DNA of 64,000 nt from Kitasatospora sp044457565 (GCF_044457565.1 NZ_JBITGZ010000012.1:62001-126000), one strand, 5' to 3'; shown: positions 8,139 through 17,630, counted from the stretch's first letter. Translations and numbers: made by a program. The notes: a model not told the origin generated them from the letters alone.

Positions 8139-10493
8139 TTGAAGATATCCAAGAAAGCCGCTGCGGCTGTCGCCACGTCGGCGGTCATCGCCGCGCTCGG
8201 CGCCGGCCTGCTCCCGGGCACGGCCTACGCCGCCGGGTCGGCCCCCGTCCCGAACGACCCGGCCGACGCGGTTCAGAGCCTCAAGGTCGACCATGACCTG
8301 CCCGGTCCGCTGACCGAGAAGGTCCAGGCCGAGCAGAAGGCCGCCACCGAGCAGCTGCTCGCCGGCACGGCCCAGGTCGAGAACCACGGCGGCAGCACCA
8401 GCGTCAAGCTCGGCCGTGACAAGTACGTCGAGCTCGGCCGTGAGCGCACGGACAAGATCTTCACCATCCTGGTCGACTTCAGTGACCAGGTGGACAACAC
8501 CACGAAGACCGCCGACGGCAAGCTCAAGTACGGTGGCCAGCCCGGTCCGGCGCACAACCAGATCGAGCAGCCCGGCGCGGACAACAACTCGACCGCCTGG
8601 CAGGCCGACTACAACCAGGCCCACTACCAGGACCTGTACTTCAGCAAGACCAAGGACTCGCTGAAGACCTTCTACGAGAAGCAGTCCTCGGGCCGCTACT
8701 CCGTCGACGGCCAGGTCACCGACTGGGTCAAGGTGCCGTGGAACGAGGCCCGTTACGGCTCGGACTACTGCGGCCAGCATGTCTGCAACAACGCGCAGGA
8801 CCTGATCCGCGACGGCATCAACGCCTGGGTCGCCGACCAGAAGGCCAAGGGCCAGACGGACGAGCAGATCAAGGCCACCATCGCGCAGTACGACCAGTGG
8901 GACCGGTACGACTTCGACCACGACGGCAACTTCAACGAGCCCGACGGTTACATCGACCACTTCCAGATCGTGCACGCCGGTGAGGACCAGTCGGCCGGCG
9001 GTGGCAAGCAGGGCACCGACGCGCTCTGGGCCCACCGTTCGTACGCCTACGGCACCCAGGCCGGCTCCACCGGCCCCGCCAACAACAAGCTCGGCGGCAC
9101 CCCGGTCGGCGCCTCCGGCATCTGGGTCGGCGACTACACCATGCAGCCCGAGAACGGCGGCCTCGGTGTCTTCGCCCACGAGTACGGCCACGACCTCGGT
9201 CTGCCGGACCTCTACGACACCAGTGGCAGCGGCATCGACAACTCGGTCGGCTTCTGGTCCCTGATGTCCTCGGGCTCCTGGCTCGGCGAGGGCAAGAAGT
9301 CGATCGGTGACACCCCGAACGACCTGGACGTCTGGAGCAAGCTGCAGCTCGGCTGGCTCAAGTACGACAAGGCCACCGCGGGCAAGGAGTCGACCCACCA
9401 CATCGGTCCGGTCGAGTTCAACACCGCCCTGCCCCAGGCTCTGGTCGTCGACCTCCCGAAGAAGACCGTCACCACCGAGATCAACACCCCGTTCGCGGGT
9501 GGCAACGAGTGGTGGAGCGGCAGCGCCGACGACCTGAACGTCACGCTGACCCGCGACGTCGACCTCACCGGCAAGACCTCCGCGTCGCTCACCGCCAAGG
9601 GCTGGTACGACCTGGAGCAGGACTTCGACTACGGCTACGCCGAGGTCTCCACCGACGGTGGCGCCACCTGGACCGTGCTGAACGGCACCTTCAACGGTGT
9701 GGCCATCCCGAAGAACCCGGCCGACAAGGCCGGTCTGACCGGCACCTCGGGCGGCAAGTGGGGCGACCTGGCCTACTCGCTGGACGCCTACGCCGGCAAG
9801 GCCGTCAAGGTCCGCTTCCACAACACCACTGACGGTGGCGTGCACAACAAGGGCTTCGCGCTCGACGACATCAGCGTCACCGCGAACGGTGCCGCCCTCT
9901 TCACCGATGGCGCCGAGAACGGCGACAACGGCTGGACGGCCACCGGGTTCTCCCGGATCACGGGCAAGTTCTCCAAGGACTACGCCCAGTACTACCTGGC
10001 CGAGAACCGCACCTACGCGTCGTTCGACCGCACCCTGAAGACGGGCCCGTACAACTTCGGTTTCGCGGACAAGCCCAACACGGTCGAGCACTACGCCAAC
10101 CAGGACGGCCTGCTGATCTGGCTCTGGGACTCCTCCCAGACCGACAACAACGTCACCAACCACCCGGGCGCCGGTCTGGTCCTCCCGATCGACTCGCACC
10201 CGACCCCGCTGAAGTGGTCCGACGGCACCCTGATGCGTCCGCGCGTCCAGGGCTACGACTCCACCTTCGGCTCGCAGAAGACCGACGGCCTGACCCTGCA
10301 CAAGGCCGGCGTCGAGACCGTCATCCCGAAGGCCAAGGGCGTCGACGAGTTCAGCGACCTGAAGTCGTACTACGACAAGTCGAACCCGTACAGCAGCGTC
10401 ATCGTCCCCAAGACGGGCACCAGCATCGAGGTCGAGAACGAGAGCTCGAACTACCTCGAGACCTGGATCCGCGTCCGTCCGGTCGACAACTGA
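8139..10493 (+). CDS. Secreted immune inhibitor A-like zinc metallopeptidase (M6 family)
   Basis: The 784-residue protein begins with a Sec signal peptide: MKISKKAAAAVATSA, a hydrophobic core, and cleavage near AYAAG (about residue 29). The zinc site HEYGHDLGLPD lies near residue 347 and fits HExxHxxGxxD of M6 peptidases (InhA family). The pro-region with SVKLGRDKYVELGRERTDKIFTILVDF is typical. The C-terminal half contains beta-rich domains, including a segment on aggregated ligands (YDLEQDFDYGYAEVSTDGG). Bacillus InhA cleaves antibacterial peptides and host proteins. In soil actinomycetes the role is probably extracellular proteolysis. The start is TTG at 8139, with GGAGG 11 nt upstream, an unusually long spacing. 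A strong terminator follows and the gene is monocistronic. Confidence 0.93.
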   Translation: MKISKKAAAAVATSAVIAALGAGLLPGTAYAAGSAPVPNDPADAVQSLKVDHDLPGPLTEKVQAEQKAATEQLLAGTAQVENHGGSTSVKLGRDKYVELGRERTDKIFTILVDFSDQVDNTTKTADGKLKYGGQPGPAHNQIEQPGADNNSTAWQADYNQAHYQDLYFSKTKDSLKTFYEKQSSGRYSVDGQVTDWVKVPWNEARYGSDYCGQHVCNNAQDLIRDGINAWVADQKAKGQTDEQIKATIAQYDQWDRYDFDHDGNFNEPDGYIDHFQIVHAGEDQSAGGGKQGTDALWAHRSYAYGTQAGSTGPANNKLGGTPVGASGIWVGDYTMQPENGGLGVFAHEYGHDLGLPDLYDTSGSGIDNSVGFWSLMSSGSWLGEGKKSIGDTPNDLDVWSKLQLGWLKYDKATAGKESTHHIGPVEFNTALPQALVVDLPKKTVTTEINTPFAGGNEWWSGSADDLNVTLTRDVDLTGKTSASLTAKGWYDLEQDFDYGYAEVSTDGGATWTVLNGTFNGVAIPKNPADKAGLTGTSGGKWGDLAYSLDAYAGKAVKVRFHNTTDGGVHNKGFALDDISVTANGAALFTDGAENGDNGWTATGFSRITGKFSKDYAQYYLAENRTYASFDRTLKTGPYNFGFADKPNTVEHYANQDGLLIWLWDSSQTDNNVTNHPGAGLVLPIDSHPTPLKWSDGTLMRPRVQGYDSTFGSQKTDGLTLHKAGVETVIPKAKGVDEFSDLKSYYDKSNPYSSVIVPKTGTSIEVENESSNYLETWIRVRPVDN

Positions 10494-10539
10494 TCGAACC
10501 GCGGGAGACTGATCCGCTGATCGGATCGACTACCTAGCA

Positions 10540-10577
10540 GACTGTGGCTCCGGCGGATCCCCGCCGGAGCCACAGTC
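10540..10577. terminator. Bidirectional terminator after the M6 peptidase gene
   Basis: Seventeen-base perfectly complementary arms (10540-10556, 10561-10577) surround ATCC. It lies between the peptidase gene and the convergent threonine aldolase gene. Confidence 0.85.
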
Positions 10578-10677
10578 ATGTTCCTGGCCGTCAGGCCAAC
10601 CAGCCGCCGAGGCACTTCACGCGCCTCGGCGGGCTGGGCTTCTTCCTGTCGCCAGGTCAGATCAGTCTGTCGCAGGG

Positions 10678-11832
10678 TCAGAGCAGCGCCAGGAACGCCT
10701 CGACCGCGGTGCGGACGTCCTTGGCCGTCCACTCCAGGGCGGCGGAGGCGATGGTCACCTCGGTCATCGAGAGCCCTGGCAGCACGCCGTCGTCCCAGCC
10801 GCCGAACAGCCCGAGCCCGTGCTCCTCGGCCAGTTGGATACCCGCCTCGTTCAGGGCGCGGGCCGGGTACGGCAGCCAGAGCTGGAACTGGTGGGTGTGC
10901 GGCGGCTCGGGGATGACCCGGGCGCCCGGCACGGTGGCGAGCTGCTCGCTCAGCGCCTGGGCGACGAGCTTCGCGTGACTCACGTACGAGCCCAGGCGCG
11001 GGAGTTCGCGCTCCAGGCCGGCCAGCGCGGAGAGCGCGGCGGGCCACTGCTGGAAGAGCTGGCCGCCGTAGCGGTGGCGCCAGGCCTTGGCCGCTCTGAC
11101 GAACTCCCGATCCCCCACCAGGGCGGCGCCGCTGAGGCCGCGCAGGCTCTTGTAGTAGGAGACGTACACCGAGTCGGCCAGCGCGACGATCTCCGGCAGG
11201 GTGCGGCCGAGGTGCGCCGCGGACTCCCACAGGCGGGCGCCGTCCACGTGCAGCTGGGCGCCGCGCTCACGGACGGCCGCCACCGTCTCGGTCAGCTCCG
11301 CCCAGGACGGCAGCAGGAAGCCCGCATCGCGCAGCGGCAGCTCCAGCATCACGGTGGCGAACCGCTCGTCGCTGCCGCGGATCTCGGCGGGGGTGGGCAG
11401 CCGGCGGGCGGTGGTCGGCCAGACCCCGCGCAGACCGCTGAGCGTGGAGTAGGCGCGCCGCTCGTGCAGCTCCAGGTGGGACAGCGGGTGCATGGCCACC
11501 GTCCGGTTGCCGGCGCGCTCCGCCCAGACCTGGAGGGCGGCCTGCTGCGCCATCGTCCCGGTGGGGAAGTAGGCGGCGTCCTCGGTGCCGAGCAGCTCGG
11601 CGGTGCGGCGCTCGACCGCGAGCACCACACCGTCGCCGTACATGTCCGGCCGCCGGTCGAGGTCGTAGCCGGCCTCGGCGTCGGCGGTCAGCTCGGCGAG
11701 GCGTTCGCGCAGGCTCTGCGGACGGACGCCGGAGAGCAGCCGGTCGCAGCCGCGCAGGGCTGCGAACCGGCGCTCCGGCACACTCGGGCCCAGCGCCTGC
11801 CGGTCCGAGGAATCGCTCGTGTTGGCATACAT
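10678..11832 (-). CDS. Threonine aldolase / beta-eliminating lyase family PLP enzyme
   Basis: The 384-residue protein belongs to fold-type I PLP enzymes of the low-specificity threonine aldolase group, which cleave threonine to glycine and acetaldehyde. The family opening (YDLDRRPDMYGDGVVLAVERRTAELLG) lies at residues 55-80. HVDGARLWESAA carries the cofactor-contacting Asp, and YVSYYKSLRGLSGA carries the Schiff-base lysine near residue 228. The ATG at 11832 has no strong ribosome-binding site and lies within a short inverted repeat (GGGAC...GTCCC). The next gene upstream on the same strand ends 32 bp away, so the two may form an operon with the aldehyde dehydrogenase first. Acetaldehyde from threonine cleavage would be a natural substrate for that enzyme, which is an inference. 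Confidence 0.85.
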   Translation of the reverse strand: MYANTSDSSDRQALGPSVPERRFAALRGCDRLLSGVRPQSLRERLAELTADAEAGYDLDRRPDMYGDGVVLAVERRTAELLGTEDAAYFPTGTMAQQAALQVWAERAGNRTVAMHPLSHLELHERRAYSTLSGLRGVWPTTARRLPTPAEIRGSDERFATVMLELPLRDAGFLLPSWAELTETVAAVRERGAQLHVDGARLWESAAHLGRTLPEIVALADSVYVSYYKSLRGLSGAALVGDREFVRAAKAWRHRYGGQLFQQWPAALSALAGLERELPRLGSYVSHAKLVAQALSEQLATVPGARVIPEPPHTHQFQLWLPYPARALNEAGIQLAEEHGLGLFGGWDDGVLPGLSMTEVTIASAALEWTAKDVRTAVEAFLALL

Positions 11833-11864
11833 GGGACCGATCGTCCCGCAGAACCCGCTACCGG

Positions 11865-13415
11865 TCAGCGGGGCGGGTAGAGCGAGTACGAGGGAAAGTT
11901 GCCGAACAGCTTCTCCTCCGCACCCTCCGGCCCGTTGCTCACCGCCTGCACCAGCAGGTCGCCGCCGACGAAAGCGCCCTTCCAGGAGGCGCCGAGGCCG
12001 CCGAAGACCTCCTCGCGGTCACCGCGGCTGCGCGGCTTGTTCACCCCGACCTTGAAGGCGAGCAGATCCGGGGCGATCCGGGCGGCGAACGCCTGGTCGT
12101 CGGTGGCCAGCGAGGCGACCAGCGAGCCGTTGCCGGCGTTCATCGCGGCGAGGAGTTCGGCCTCGGTGTCGACCAGGACGATCGAGTCGAGCGGGCCGAA
12201 GGGCTCGGAGTGGTGCAGCGCCCAGCTGGCCGGCGGGTCCAGGACGCAGGCGGGCGGCAGGTAGGCGTCCAGCGACTGGCCGGGCAGGAAGCTGCCCTCA
12301 CCGAGGTCGCCCCGGTGCAGCGGGATGGCGCGGGCGGCCACCGCGGCGTCGAAGTGGGCGTGCAGTTCGGCGGCCTTGGCGGCATGGATCAGGGGGCCGA
12401 AGTCGAGCTCGGGCAGCTCGTCGGCGGGGTCGTCGACGGCGAGCGGGTGGCCGAAGCGCAGGCTCGCGAGGACCTCCAGGTAGGTCTCCAGGAAGGCCGG
12501 GAAGAGCGTGCGCCGCACGACGTAGCGCGGGTAGGCGGTGCAGCGCTGCTTGGCGTACTCGAAGCCCTTGCGCAGGTGGGCGGCCAGCGTCGGCCAGTCA
12601 CTGAAGTCCCACACGCCCCAGGTGTTCAGGCCCTCCTGCTCCAGGAAGTGCCGGCGGCCGAGGTCGGCGAGTGTGGTGGCGGCCCGGCGGCCGTTGGCAC
12701 GGCCGCCGACGAAGGCCAGCGCCCCGAGGCCGGGCGCGCGGATCAGCGCCTCGGCGATCCGCCCGCCCTCACCGGAGAGCAGGGTCACGGGCAGGCCCGC
12801 GCGGCGGAGCAGGGCGTGCGCGAGGGTGAGGCAGTGGAAGCCGCCCTGGGAGGGAGTCTTGGCCACCACGGCGTTGCCGGCCAGCAGCTGGACCAGCTCG
12901 GCGTGCACCTGGACGCTCATCGGGTAGTTCCAGCTGGCGATGTTGGAGACCGGCCCGGGCAGCGGGGTGCGTCCGTCGAGCTGGCGGTCGATGTTGTCGA
13001 GGTACCAGCGCACGCCGTCCAGGGCGCGGTCCACGTCGGCGCACGCCAGCCGCCAGGGCTTGCCGATCTCCCAGACCAGCAGCAGCGCCAGCAGATCCCG
13101 GTGCTCGGTGAGGGCGTCCACGGCGGCGGCGACCCTGACCTTGCGCTCCTCCAGCGGGACGCGGCCCCAGACACCGTGCTGCTCGATCGCGAAGGCGACC
13201 GCGCTGTGCGCCTCCTCGATGCCGACCCTGGGCGGGCCGGGGATGGCGGTGCCGTCGAGCGGTGTGGTGTGCTCGCCCGGGGTGCCGACGGTGCGCCACT
13301 CGCCGCGGACGAGGTTGAGCAGCCGGTCGGGGGTGAAGGCCTCGGGCGCGGCGCGTACGCAGCGGGCGTAGGTCTCGGCCCAGGAGGTACCGGGCTTGAG
13401 CTGTGGTGCTGCCAT
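11865..13415 (-). CDS. Aldehyde dehydrogenase family protein
   Basis: The 516-residue protein has the NAD(P)-dependent aldehyde dehydrogenase fold. The cofactor half includes NIASWNYPMSVQVHAELVQLLAGNAVVAKTPSQG (the WNYP and K-P-S region). A catalytic glutamate is in LEQEG and the catalytic cysteine in KQRCTAYPR near residue 291. EPFGPLDSIV and GGLGASWKGAFVGG are further family segments. The local sequences differ from common ALDHs, so this is a divergent subgroup. An ATG at 13415 preceded by GGAGG (6-nt spacing) is preferred to an upstream in-frame start at 13532. The threonine aldolase gene begins 32 bp downstream, which suggests a two-gene operon for amino-acid or aldehyde catabolism. Substrate unknown. 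Confidence 0.85.
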   Translation of the reverse strand: MAAPQLKPGTSWAETYARCVRAAPEAFTPDRLLNLVRGEWRTVGTPGEHTTPLDGTAIPGPPRVGIEEAHSAVAFAIEQHGVWGRVPLEERKVRVAAAVDALTEHRDLLALLLVWEIGKPWRLACADVDRALDGVRWYLDNIDRQLDGRTPLPGPVSNIASWNYPMSVQVHAELVQLLAGNAVVAKTPSQGGFHCLTLAHALLRRAGLPVTLLSGEGGRIAEALIRAPGLGALAFVGGRANGRRAATTLADLGRRHFLEQEGLNTWGVWDFSDWPTLAAHLRKGFEYAKQRCTAYPRYVVRRTLFPAFLETYLEVLASLRFGHPLAVDDPADELPELDFGPLIHAAKAAELHAHFDAAVAARAIPLHRGDLGEGSFLPGQSLDAYLPPACVLDPPASWALHHSEPFGPLDSIVLVDTEAELLAAMNAGNGSLVASLATDDQAFAARIAPDLLAFKVGVNKPRSRGDREEVFGGLGASWKGAFVGGDLLVQAVSNGPEGAEEKLFGNFPSYSLYPPR

Positions 13416-13890
13416 CTTTGCCTCCGTCGGGGAAGTCTCGGGCAGGGCTCGTCGAGGGGTTCTACGGCCAGCCTGGCACGGGAGTGCGAACGCGGACAGC
13501 AGGCCGCACTGCGCCGGGGTGAGCGGGGTCACGATTGGCCGCCCCGGGGCGCGGGCAACCGGCCCCGGACGGTGAGCCGGACCACAGCGCAGGCGGCGGG
13601 CCGGTGGCGATTGTCACAGCCCGCGGGCACGTACGAAGGGCGGTAGTAGCTCGGACGGCCGACGCCCGTGAGGGGCGGGCACGGCACCGGCGGCGGGCGG
13701 GGCCCCGAATGGGCTATCACCAGCCGGTCAGATCGTCTGATCGTTACTCCAACAGCTTGAAGTTCCGGCACGGCGCTGACTACACGCCGTAGTACGTCAC
13801 ACCGTTTGGGACTCCGCTCGGTGACGGTTACACCTGAGTGGTCCCCCGCTCTGCAGGCCCGTCAGGGCTCAGCGCCGTTCCCGTACGCCC
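13416..13890. other. Divergent intergenic region between aldehyde dehydrogenase and M23 peptidase genes
   Basis: About 475 bp without a supported gene. It contains the short inverted repeat TCAGA-TCG-TCTGA at 13728-13740 and a locally AT-rich stretch at 13735-13835, where the M23 promoter is likely (weak TTGAAG 13757-13762 and TACACG 13781-13786, 18 bp apart). I looked for the c-di-AMP riboswitch that precedes some streptomycete wall-hydrolase genes and did not see it. Confidence 0.35.
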
Positions 13891-14865
13891 GTGAGGTTGA
13901 GCTTCCCGATGTCTTCCGTCCCGCCCATGGGGCCGGCCCTCCGCCGCCTCGCCGCCACCGCGGCGACCCAGGCGGCGGCCTGGCAGCCCCGACTCGGCCA
14001 CGCCTTCCGCACCCATCTGGAGCCGCTGCGCGCGCTCACCGCGCCGCAGCACGTCCTGCCCAGCACCCGGATCTGGGGGCAGAACCACCGCACCGCCACG
14101 GCGGTCGGCGCCACCGCGGTGATACTGTCCGGCGCCCTGCTCGTCGCGGCGCCCGGCAACGCCTCCGCCCAGACGGTCATACCCACCACCCCGGGCAGCT
14201 CGGCGTTCACCTCCCCGCACGGGCACGGGCACGCGCGGGCCGGCGCCCTGGTGCAGATCGCCGACCCGAGTGCGTACAAGGTGCACGGGCACGATGCCCA
14301 GGACGGCGTCGACGTGGCCGCCAACCTCGCCGCGCCGGAGCCGGCCCCGGCCGACGAGGCCGCCCCCTCGGCCGACCAGGCCCCCGCGCCGGCGCCCGCG
14401 CCCGCGCCCGAACCGGCGCCCGAACCGGCCCCCGCCCCTGCGCCCGCGCCTGCCCCGGAGTGGTCCGCCCCCGTGCCGGACGCCCCGACCAGCAACCCGT
14501 ACGGGGTCGCCAACCCCGAGTACGCGGCGGGCTACCACACCGGTGTGGACTTCGCGGTGGACGAGGGCACCCCGCTGCTCGCGGTCGGCCGCGGCTCCGT
14601 GGTCTCCGCCGACTGGGACGGCGCGTACGGCAAGGAGGTCGTCCTGCGGCTCTCGGACGGGCACTACGCCCAGTACGCCCACATGTCGGAGATCTCGGTC
14701 CACGCGGGCCAGCGGGTCACAGCGGGCCAGCAGATCGGGGAGTCCGGCACCACGGGGAACTCGACCGGCCCGCACCTGCACTTCGAGATCCGCACCAGCA
14801 ACCACTACGGCGCCGTGATCAACCCGATCGCGTACCTCTCGGCGCGCGGCGTGAACAACTTCTGA
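13891..14865 (+). CDS. Secreted M23-family (LytM-type) peptidoglycan endopeptidase
   Basis: The 324-residue protein has a long basic N-terminus followed by a hydrophobic export segment (TATAVGATAVILSGALLVAA, about residues 68-87, ending GNASA). A linker of Ala-Pro/Glu-Pro repeats spans about residues 150-190, and the LytM domain occupies the last 120 residues. The zinc and catalytic residues are visible in GYHTGVDFAVDEGTPL (HxxxD) and GPHLHFEIR (HxH). Such enzymes cut peptide cross-links of the wall during growth or sporulation. GTG at 13891 gives the longest supported product; ATG at 13909 is also possible. A hairpin with 22-base arms follows directly. Confidence 0.9.
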   Translation: MRLSFPMSSVPPMGPALRRLAATAATQAAAWQPRLGHAFRTHLEPLRALTAPQHVLPSTRIWGQNHRTATAVGATAVILSGALLVAAPGNASAQTVIPTTPGSSAFTSPHGHGHARAGALVQIADPSAYKVHGHDAQDGVDVAANLAAPEPAPADEAAPSADQAPAPAPAPAPEPAPEPAPAPAPAPAPEWSAPVPDAPTSNPYGVANPEYAAGYHTGVDFAVDEGTPLLAVGRGSVVSADWDGAYGKEVVLRLSDGHYAQYAHMSEISVHAGQRVTAGQQIGESGTTGNSTGPHLHFEIRTSNHYGAVINPIAYLSARGVNNF

Positions 14866-14870
14866 CGGCG

Positions 14871-14938
14871 CGGGCGGCGGGCGGGGCGTTGGCGGACGGA
14901 CCGTTCTCCCGGTCCACCAACGCCCCGCCCGCCGCCCG
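14871..14938. terminator. Bidirectional terminator between M23 and tetR genes
   Basis: Arms at 14871-14892 and 14917-14938 are perfectly complementary over 22 bp, with a 24-nt loop that itself pairs partly (GGACGGACC/GGTCC). It separates two convergent genes. Confidence 0.85.
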
Positions 14939-15015
14939 CTGCGCGGGGGCTCGGCCGTTCAGTGACGAGCTCTCCAGCGGCTCAGCGGCTCGCCGGACCA
15001 GCGGCTCAGCGCGGG

Positions 15016-15672
15016 TCAGTGCTCGGCGGCCGCGGTCTTGGGCTCGATCAGTGCGGAGATCTCCAGCGCCACCTCCAGGGCGGCCGCCATGGTCTCCTCC
15101 AGCGGGACGGCACCGGCTTCGTCCTCGGTACCCCGCGGGTCCTCGGCGCCCCGCGGGCCGTTCCCCCCGCAGTCGTCGCTGTCCTGCTTCAGCAGGAACA
15201 TCGCGGAGTTGATCGAGAACAGCGCCATGGTCGCCCGCAGCCGGTCCTGGAAGCTGGCGCCGGGGCCGTGCACCAGCCGGATCATGGCGAGCATCCGCTG
15301 CTTGAACTCCAGGCCCGCGGGTGAGTCCCGCAGGGCCGGCTGGTTCTCGTGGAAGAAGCGCAGCAGCGGCGCCCGCTCGGACATCCCCTGCGCGAACCGC
15401 CGTACCAGCTCGTCCCTCAGGTCGGGCGACCACGGCCGGTGCTCGCCCCAGGCGATGGCCTCGTCGATCGGCGCCGCCATGCTCTGCACGATGCCGTGGA
15501 CGATGTCGTCCTTGGTCTTGAAGTGGTAGTAGAGCGCGGCCTTGGTCACGCCGAGCCGGTCGGCGATCTCCCGCAGCGAGGTCTGCTCGTACCCCTGTTC
15601 GGAGAAGAGCTCCAGCGCCACGGTGAGAATGCGCGCCCGGGTGTCGCTGCGCGGGCTCTGCGTCGTACTCAT
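15016..15672 (-). CDS. TetR-family transcriptional regulator
   Basis: The 218-residue protein has the N-terminal TetR helix-turn-helix: ARILTVALELFSEQGYEQTSLREIADRLGVTKAALYYHFKTKDDI at residues 13-58. A variable ligand-binding domain follows, with an inserted acidic Gly/Asp/Glu loop near residues 165-195. It is transcribed divergently from an MFS efflux gene. This is the usual arrangement in which the regulator represses the pump and is released by a pump substrate. Two inverted copies of CTTGACGNCYGGCT in the shared intergenic region are candidate operators. The ATG at 15672 has GAGGCAGG upstream. Confidence 0.9.
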   Translation of the reverse strand: MSTTQSPRSDTRARILTVALELFSEQGYEQTSLREIADRLGVTKAALYYHFKTKDDIVHGIVQSMAAPIDEAIAWGEHRPWSPDLRDELVRRFAQGMSERAPLLRFFHENQPALRDSPAGLEFKQRMLAMIRLVHGPGASFQDRLRATMALFSINSAMFLLKQDSDDCGGNGPRGAEDPRGTEDEAGAVPLEETMAAALEVALEISALIEPKTAAAEH

Positions 15673-15779
15673 GGCGTCTGGCCTGCCTCATGACTGCGTT
15701 GACGATCGGCGCGTGCCGGCTCCGGCCGGTGCGCCTCGGGGCTCATTCTCCCTGCCCAGGGGCCTGCCTCGGAAACTGG

Positions 15780-15842
15780 CTTGACGCCTGGCTTATACAC
15801 AACCTACCGTGCCGACGAACGGATAACTAGCCGGTCGTCAAG
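15780..15842. promoter_or_regulatory. Inverted pair of CTTGACG(A/C)C(C/T)GGCT motifs between tetR and the MFS gene
   Basis: CTTGACGCCTGGCT lies at 15780-15793 on the plus strand and CTTGACGACCGGCT at 15829-15842 on the minus strand, matching at 12 of 14 positions. The first copy overlaps a -35 box. The arrangement suggests two binding sites for the adjacent TetR protein. Confidence 0.5.
15781..15810 (+). promoter_or_regulatory. Promoter of the MFS efflux gene
   Basis: TTGACG (15781-15786) and TACCGT (15805-15810) are 18 bp apart, a good vegetative-type promoter. The predicted start is near 15817, with a leader of about 75 nt. Confidence 0.55.
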
Positions 15843-15891
15843 TAAGTAATCACTGAAGCGGCGGCCGGCCCCCTCTCCCGGGAGACGCAGA

Positions 15892-17601
15892 ATGCCAGAA
15901 CAGCAGGTCGGGACAGCGGCGGAGGCCCCCGCCGCCACAGCCGAGGAGGAGACCTCGCAGGACAGGGCCGCCGGGATCGGCAAGGCCTCCGACAAGCATG
16001 CCGACGCCGCCCCCGCCGGGGACAAAGCCGCGGACGGCACTGCCGGCGCTGCGGGCACTGCGGGCGCCCCCGAGGAGCAGGCCCGCTCCCCGCGCGAGAT
16101 CCGGCTGGTGATGATCGGCCTCGTGGTCACCATGCTGCTGGCCATGCTCGACAACCTGATCGTCGGCACGGCGATGCCGACCATCGTGGGCGACCTCGGC
16201 GGCGCCGAGCACCTGTCCTGGGTGGTGACCTCGTACATCCTGGCCACCGCCGCCTCCACCCCGATCTGGGGCAAGCTCGGCGACCTCTACGGCCGCAAGG
16301 GCACCTTCCTGACCTCGATCGTGATCTTCCTGGTCGGCTCCGCGCTCTCCGGGTTGTCGCAGAGCATGAACGAGCTGATCGGCTTCCGCGCCCTGCAGGG
16401 CCTGGGCGCCGGCGGTCTGATGGTCGGCGTGATGTCGATCATGGGCGCGCTCGTCCCGCCGCGCGACCGCGGCAAGTACCAGGGCATGTTCGCCGCCGTG
16501 ATGGCCCTCGCCACCATCGGCGGTCCGCTGCTCGGCGGCTTCATCACCGACCACCTGAACTGGCACTGGACCTTCTACATCAACCTGCCGCTGGGGGTCG
16601 TCGCGCTGGCCGTGGTCGTGGTCACCCTCAAGCTGCCCAAGGTCCGCTCCACCGCGCGGATCGACTACGCCGGCGCGGCCCTGCTGACCACCGGCATCAC
16701 CGCGCTCACCCTGATCACCACCTGGGGCGGCCAGGAGTACGCCTGGGGCTCGAAGCAGATCCTCGGCCTGACCGCGCTCGCCGCCGCCTCGCTGATCGCG
16801 TTCTGCTACGTCGAGCGCACCGCCGAGGAGCCGGTGCTGCCGCTGGAGCTGTTCCGCAACCTCAACTTCACGCTGGTCTCGCTCATCGGCTTCATCGTCG
16901 GTTTCGTGATGTTCGGCTCCACCGTCTTCCTGCCGCTCTACCAGCAGACCGTCCAGGGCGCCTCGGCCACCAACTCCGGCCTGCTGCTGATGCCGATGAT
17001 GTTCGGCATGCTGGTCGTCTCGTTGGTGGTCGGACAGGCCGTCACCAAGACCGGCAAGTACCGGATCTTCCCGATCATCGGTACGGCCGTGATGGGCGGC
17101 GGCTCGCTGCTGCTCTCCACCCTGTCCACCGACACCAGCACCTTCACCTCCGCCTGCTACATGGTGGTGCTCGGCGCCGGCATGGGCTTCCTGATGCAGA
17201 TCACCATGCTGGTCGCACAGAACAGCGTCGAGCTCAAGGACATGGGCGTGGCCAGCTCCACCGCCACCCTGTTCCGCACCATCGGCGGCTCGTTCGGTGT
17301 CGCCCTGTTCGGCGCGCTGTTCAACAACGAGGTCAGCGCGACGATGAAGGAGCGGCTCGGCTCGGCCGCCGGCGGGGCCAAGACCGACCCGGGCCAGATG
17401 AGCCCGGCCGCGCTCAAGGCGCTGCCCGCCCCCGTCCAGGACGCGTACCACCACGCCGTCGCCAACGGCATGCACACCGTCTTCCTGTGGGGCGCGGCGG
17501 TCGCCCTGATCGCCGTGGCCGCCGCGGTGTTCATGCGTGAGGTGCCGCTGCGCGGCGCCGGCGCACCGGCCGAGCAGCCCAGCGAGCCCGTGGCCGTCTG
17601 A
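15892..17601 (+). CDS. MFS drug efflux transporter (DHA2, 14-helix, EmrB/QacA type)
   Basis: The 569-residue membrane protein has a hydrophilic Ala/Glu-rich N-terminal extension of about 70 residues. Helices then begin at IRLVMIGLVVTMLLAMLDNLIVGTAMPTI. The LDNLIVGTAMPTI segment is motif D1 of DHA2 exporters, GKLGDLYGRK is MFS motif A, and GPLLGGFITDH is the antiporter motif C. Length and helix number fit the 14-TMS family, which exports toxic compounds using the proton gradient. It is divergent from a tetR gene that probably represses it. The long acidic N-terminus is unusual for the family. The ATG at 15892 follows GGGAGA. Confidence 0.93.
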   Translation: MPEQQVGTAAEAPAATAEEETSQDRAAGIGKASDKHADAAPAGDKAADGTAGAAGTAGAPEEQARSPREIRLVMIGLVVTMLLAMLDNLIVGTAMPTIVGDLGGAEHLSWVVTSYILATAASTPIWGKLGDLYGRKGTFLTSIVIFLVGSALSGLSQSMNELIGFRALQGLGAGGLMVGVMSIMGALVPPRDRGKYQGMFAAVMALATIGGPLLGGFITDHLNWHWTFYINLPLGVVALAVVVVTLKLPKVRSTARIDYAGAALLTTGITALTLITTWGGQEYAWGSKQILGLTALAAASLIAFCYVERTAEEPVLPLELFRNLNFTLVSLIGFIVGFVMFGSTVFLPLYQQTVQGASATNSGLLLMPMMFGMLVVSLVVGQAVTKTGKYRIFPIIGTAVMGGGSLLLSTLSTDTSTFTSACYMVVLGAGMGFLMQITMLVAQNSVELKDMGVASSTATLFRTIGGSFGVALFGALFNNEVSATMKERLGSAAGGAKTDPGQMSPAALKALPAPVQDAYHHAVANGMHTVFLWGAAVALIAVAAAVFMREVPLRGAGAPAEQPSEPVAV

Positions 17602-17630
17602 TCCGGCCTGGCCCGGTACGGGCCCGACCC

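Noticed and set aside
13416..13890. c-di-AMP (ydaO) riboswitch before the M23 peptidase gene
   Set aside because: The conserved core bases of that riboswitch are not present; only a weak promoter and a short inverted repeat are seen.
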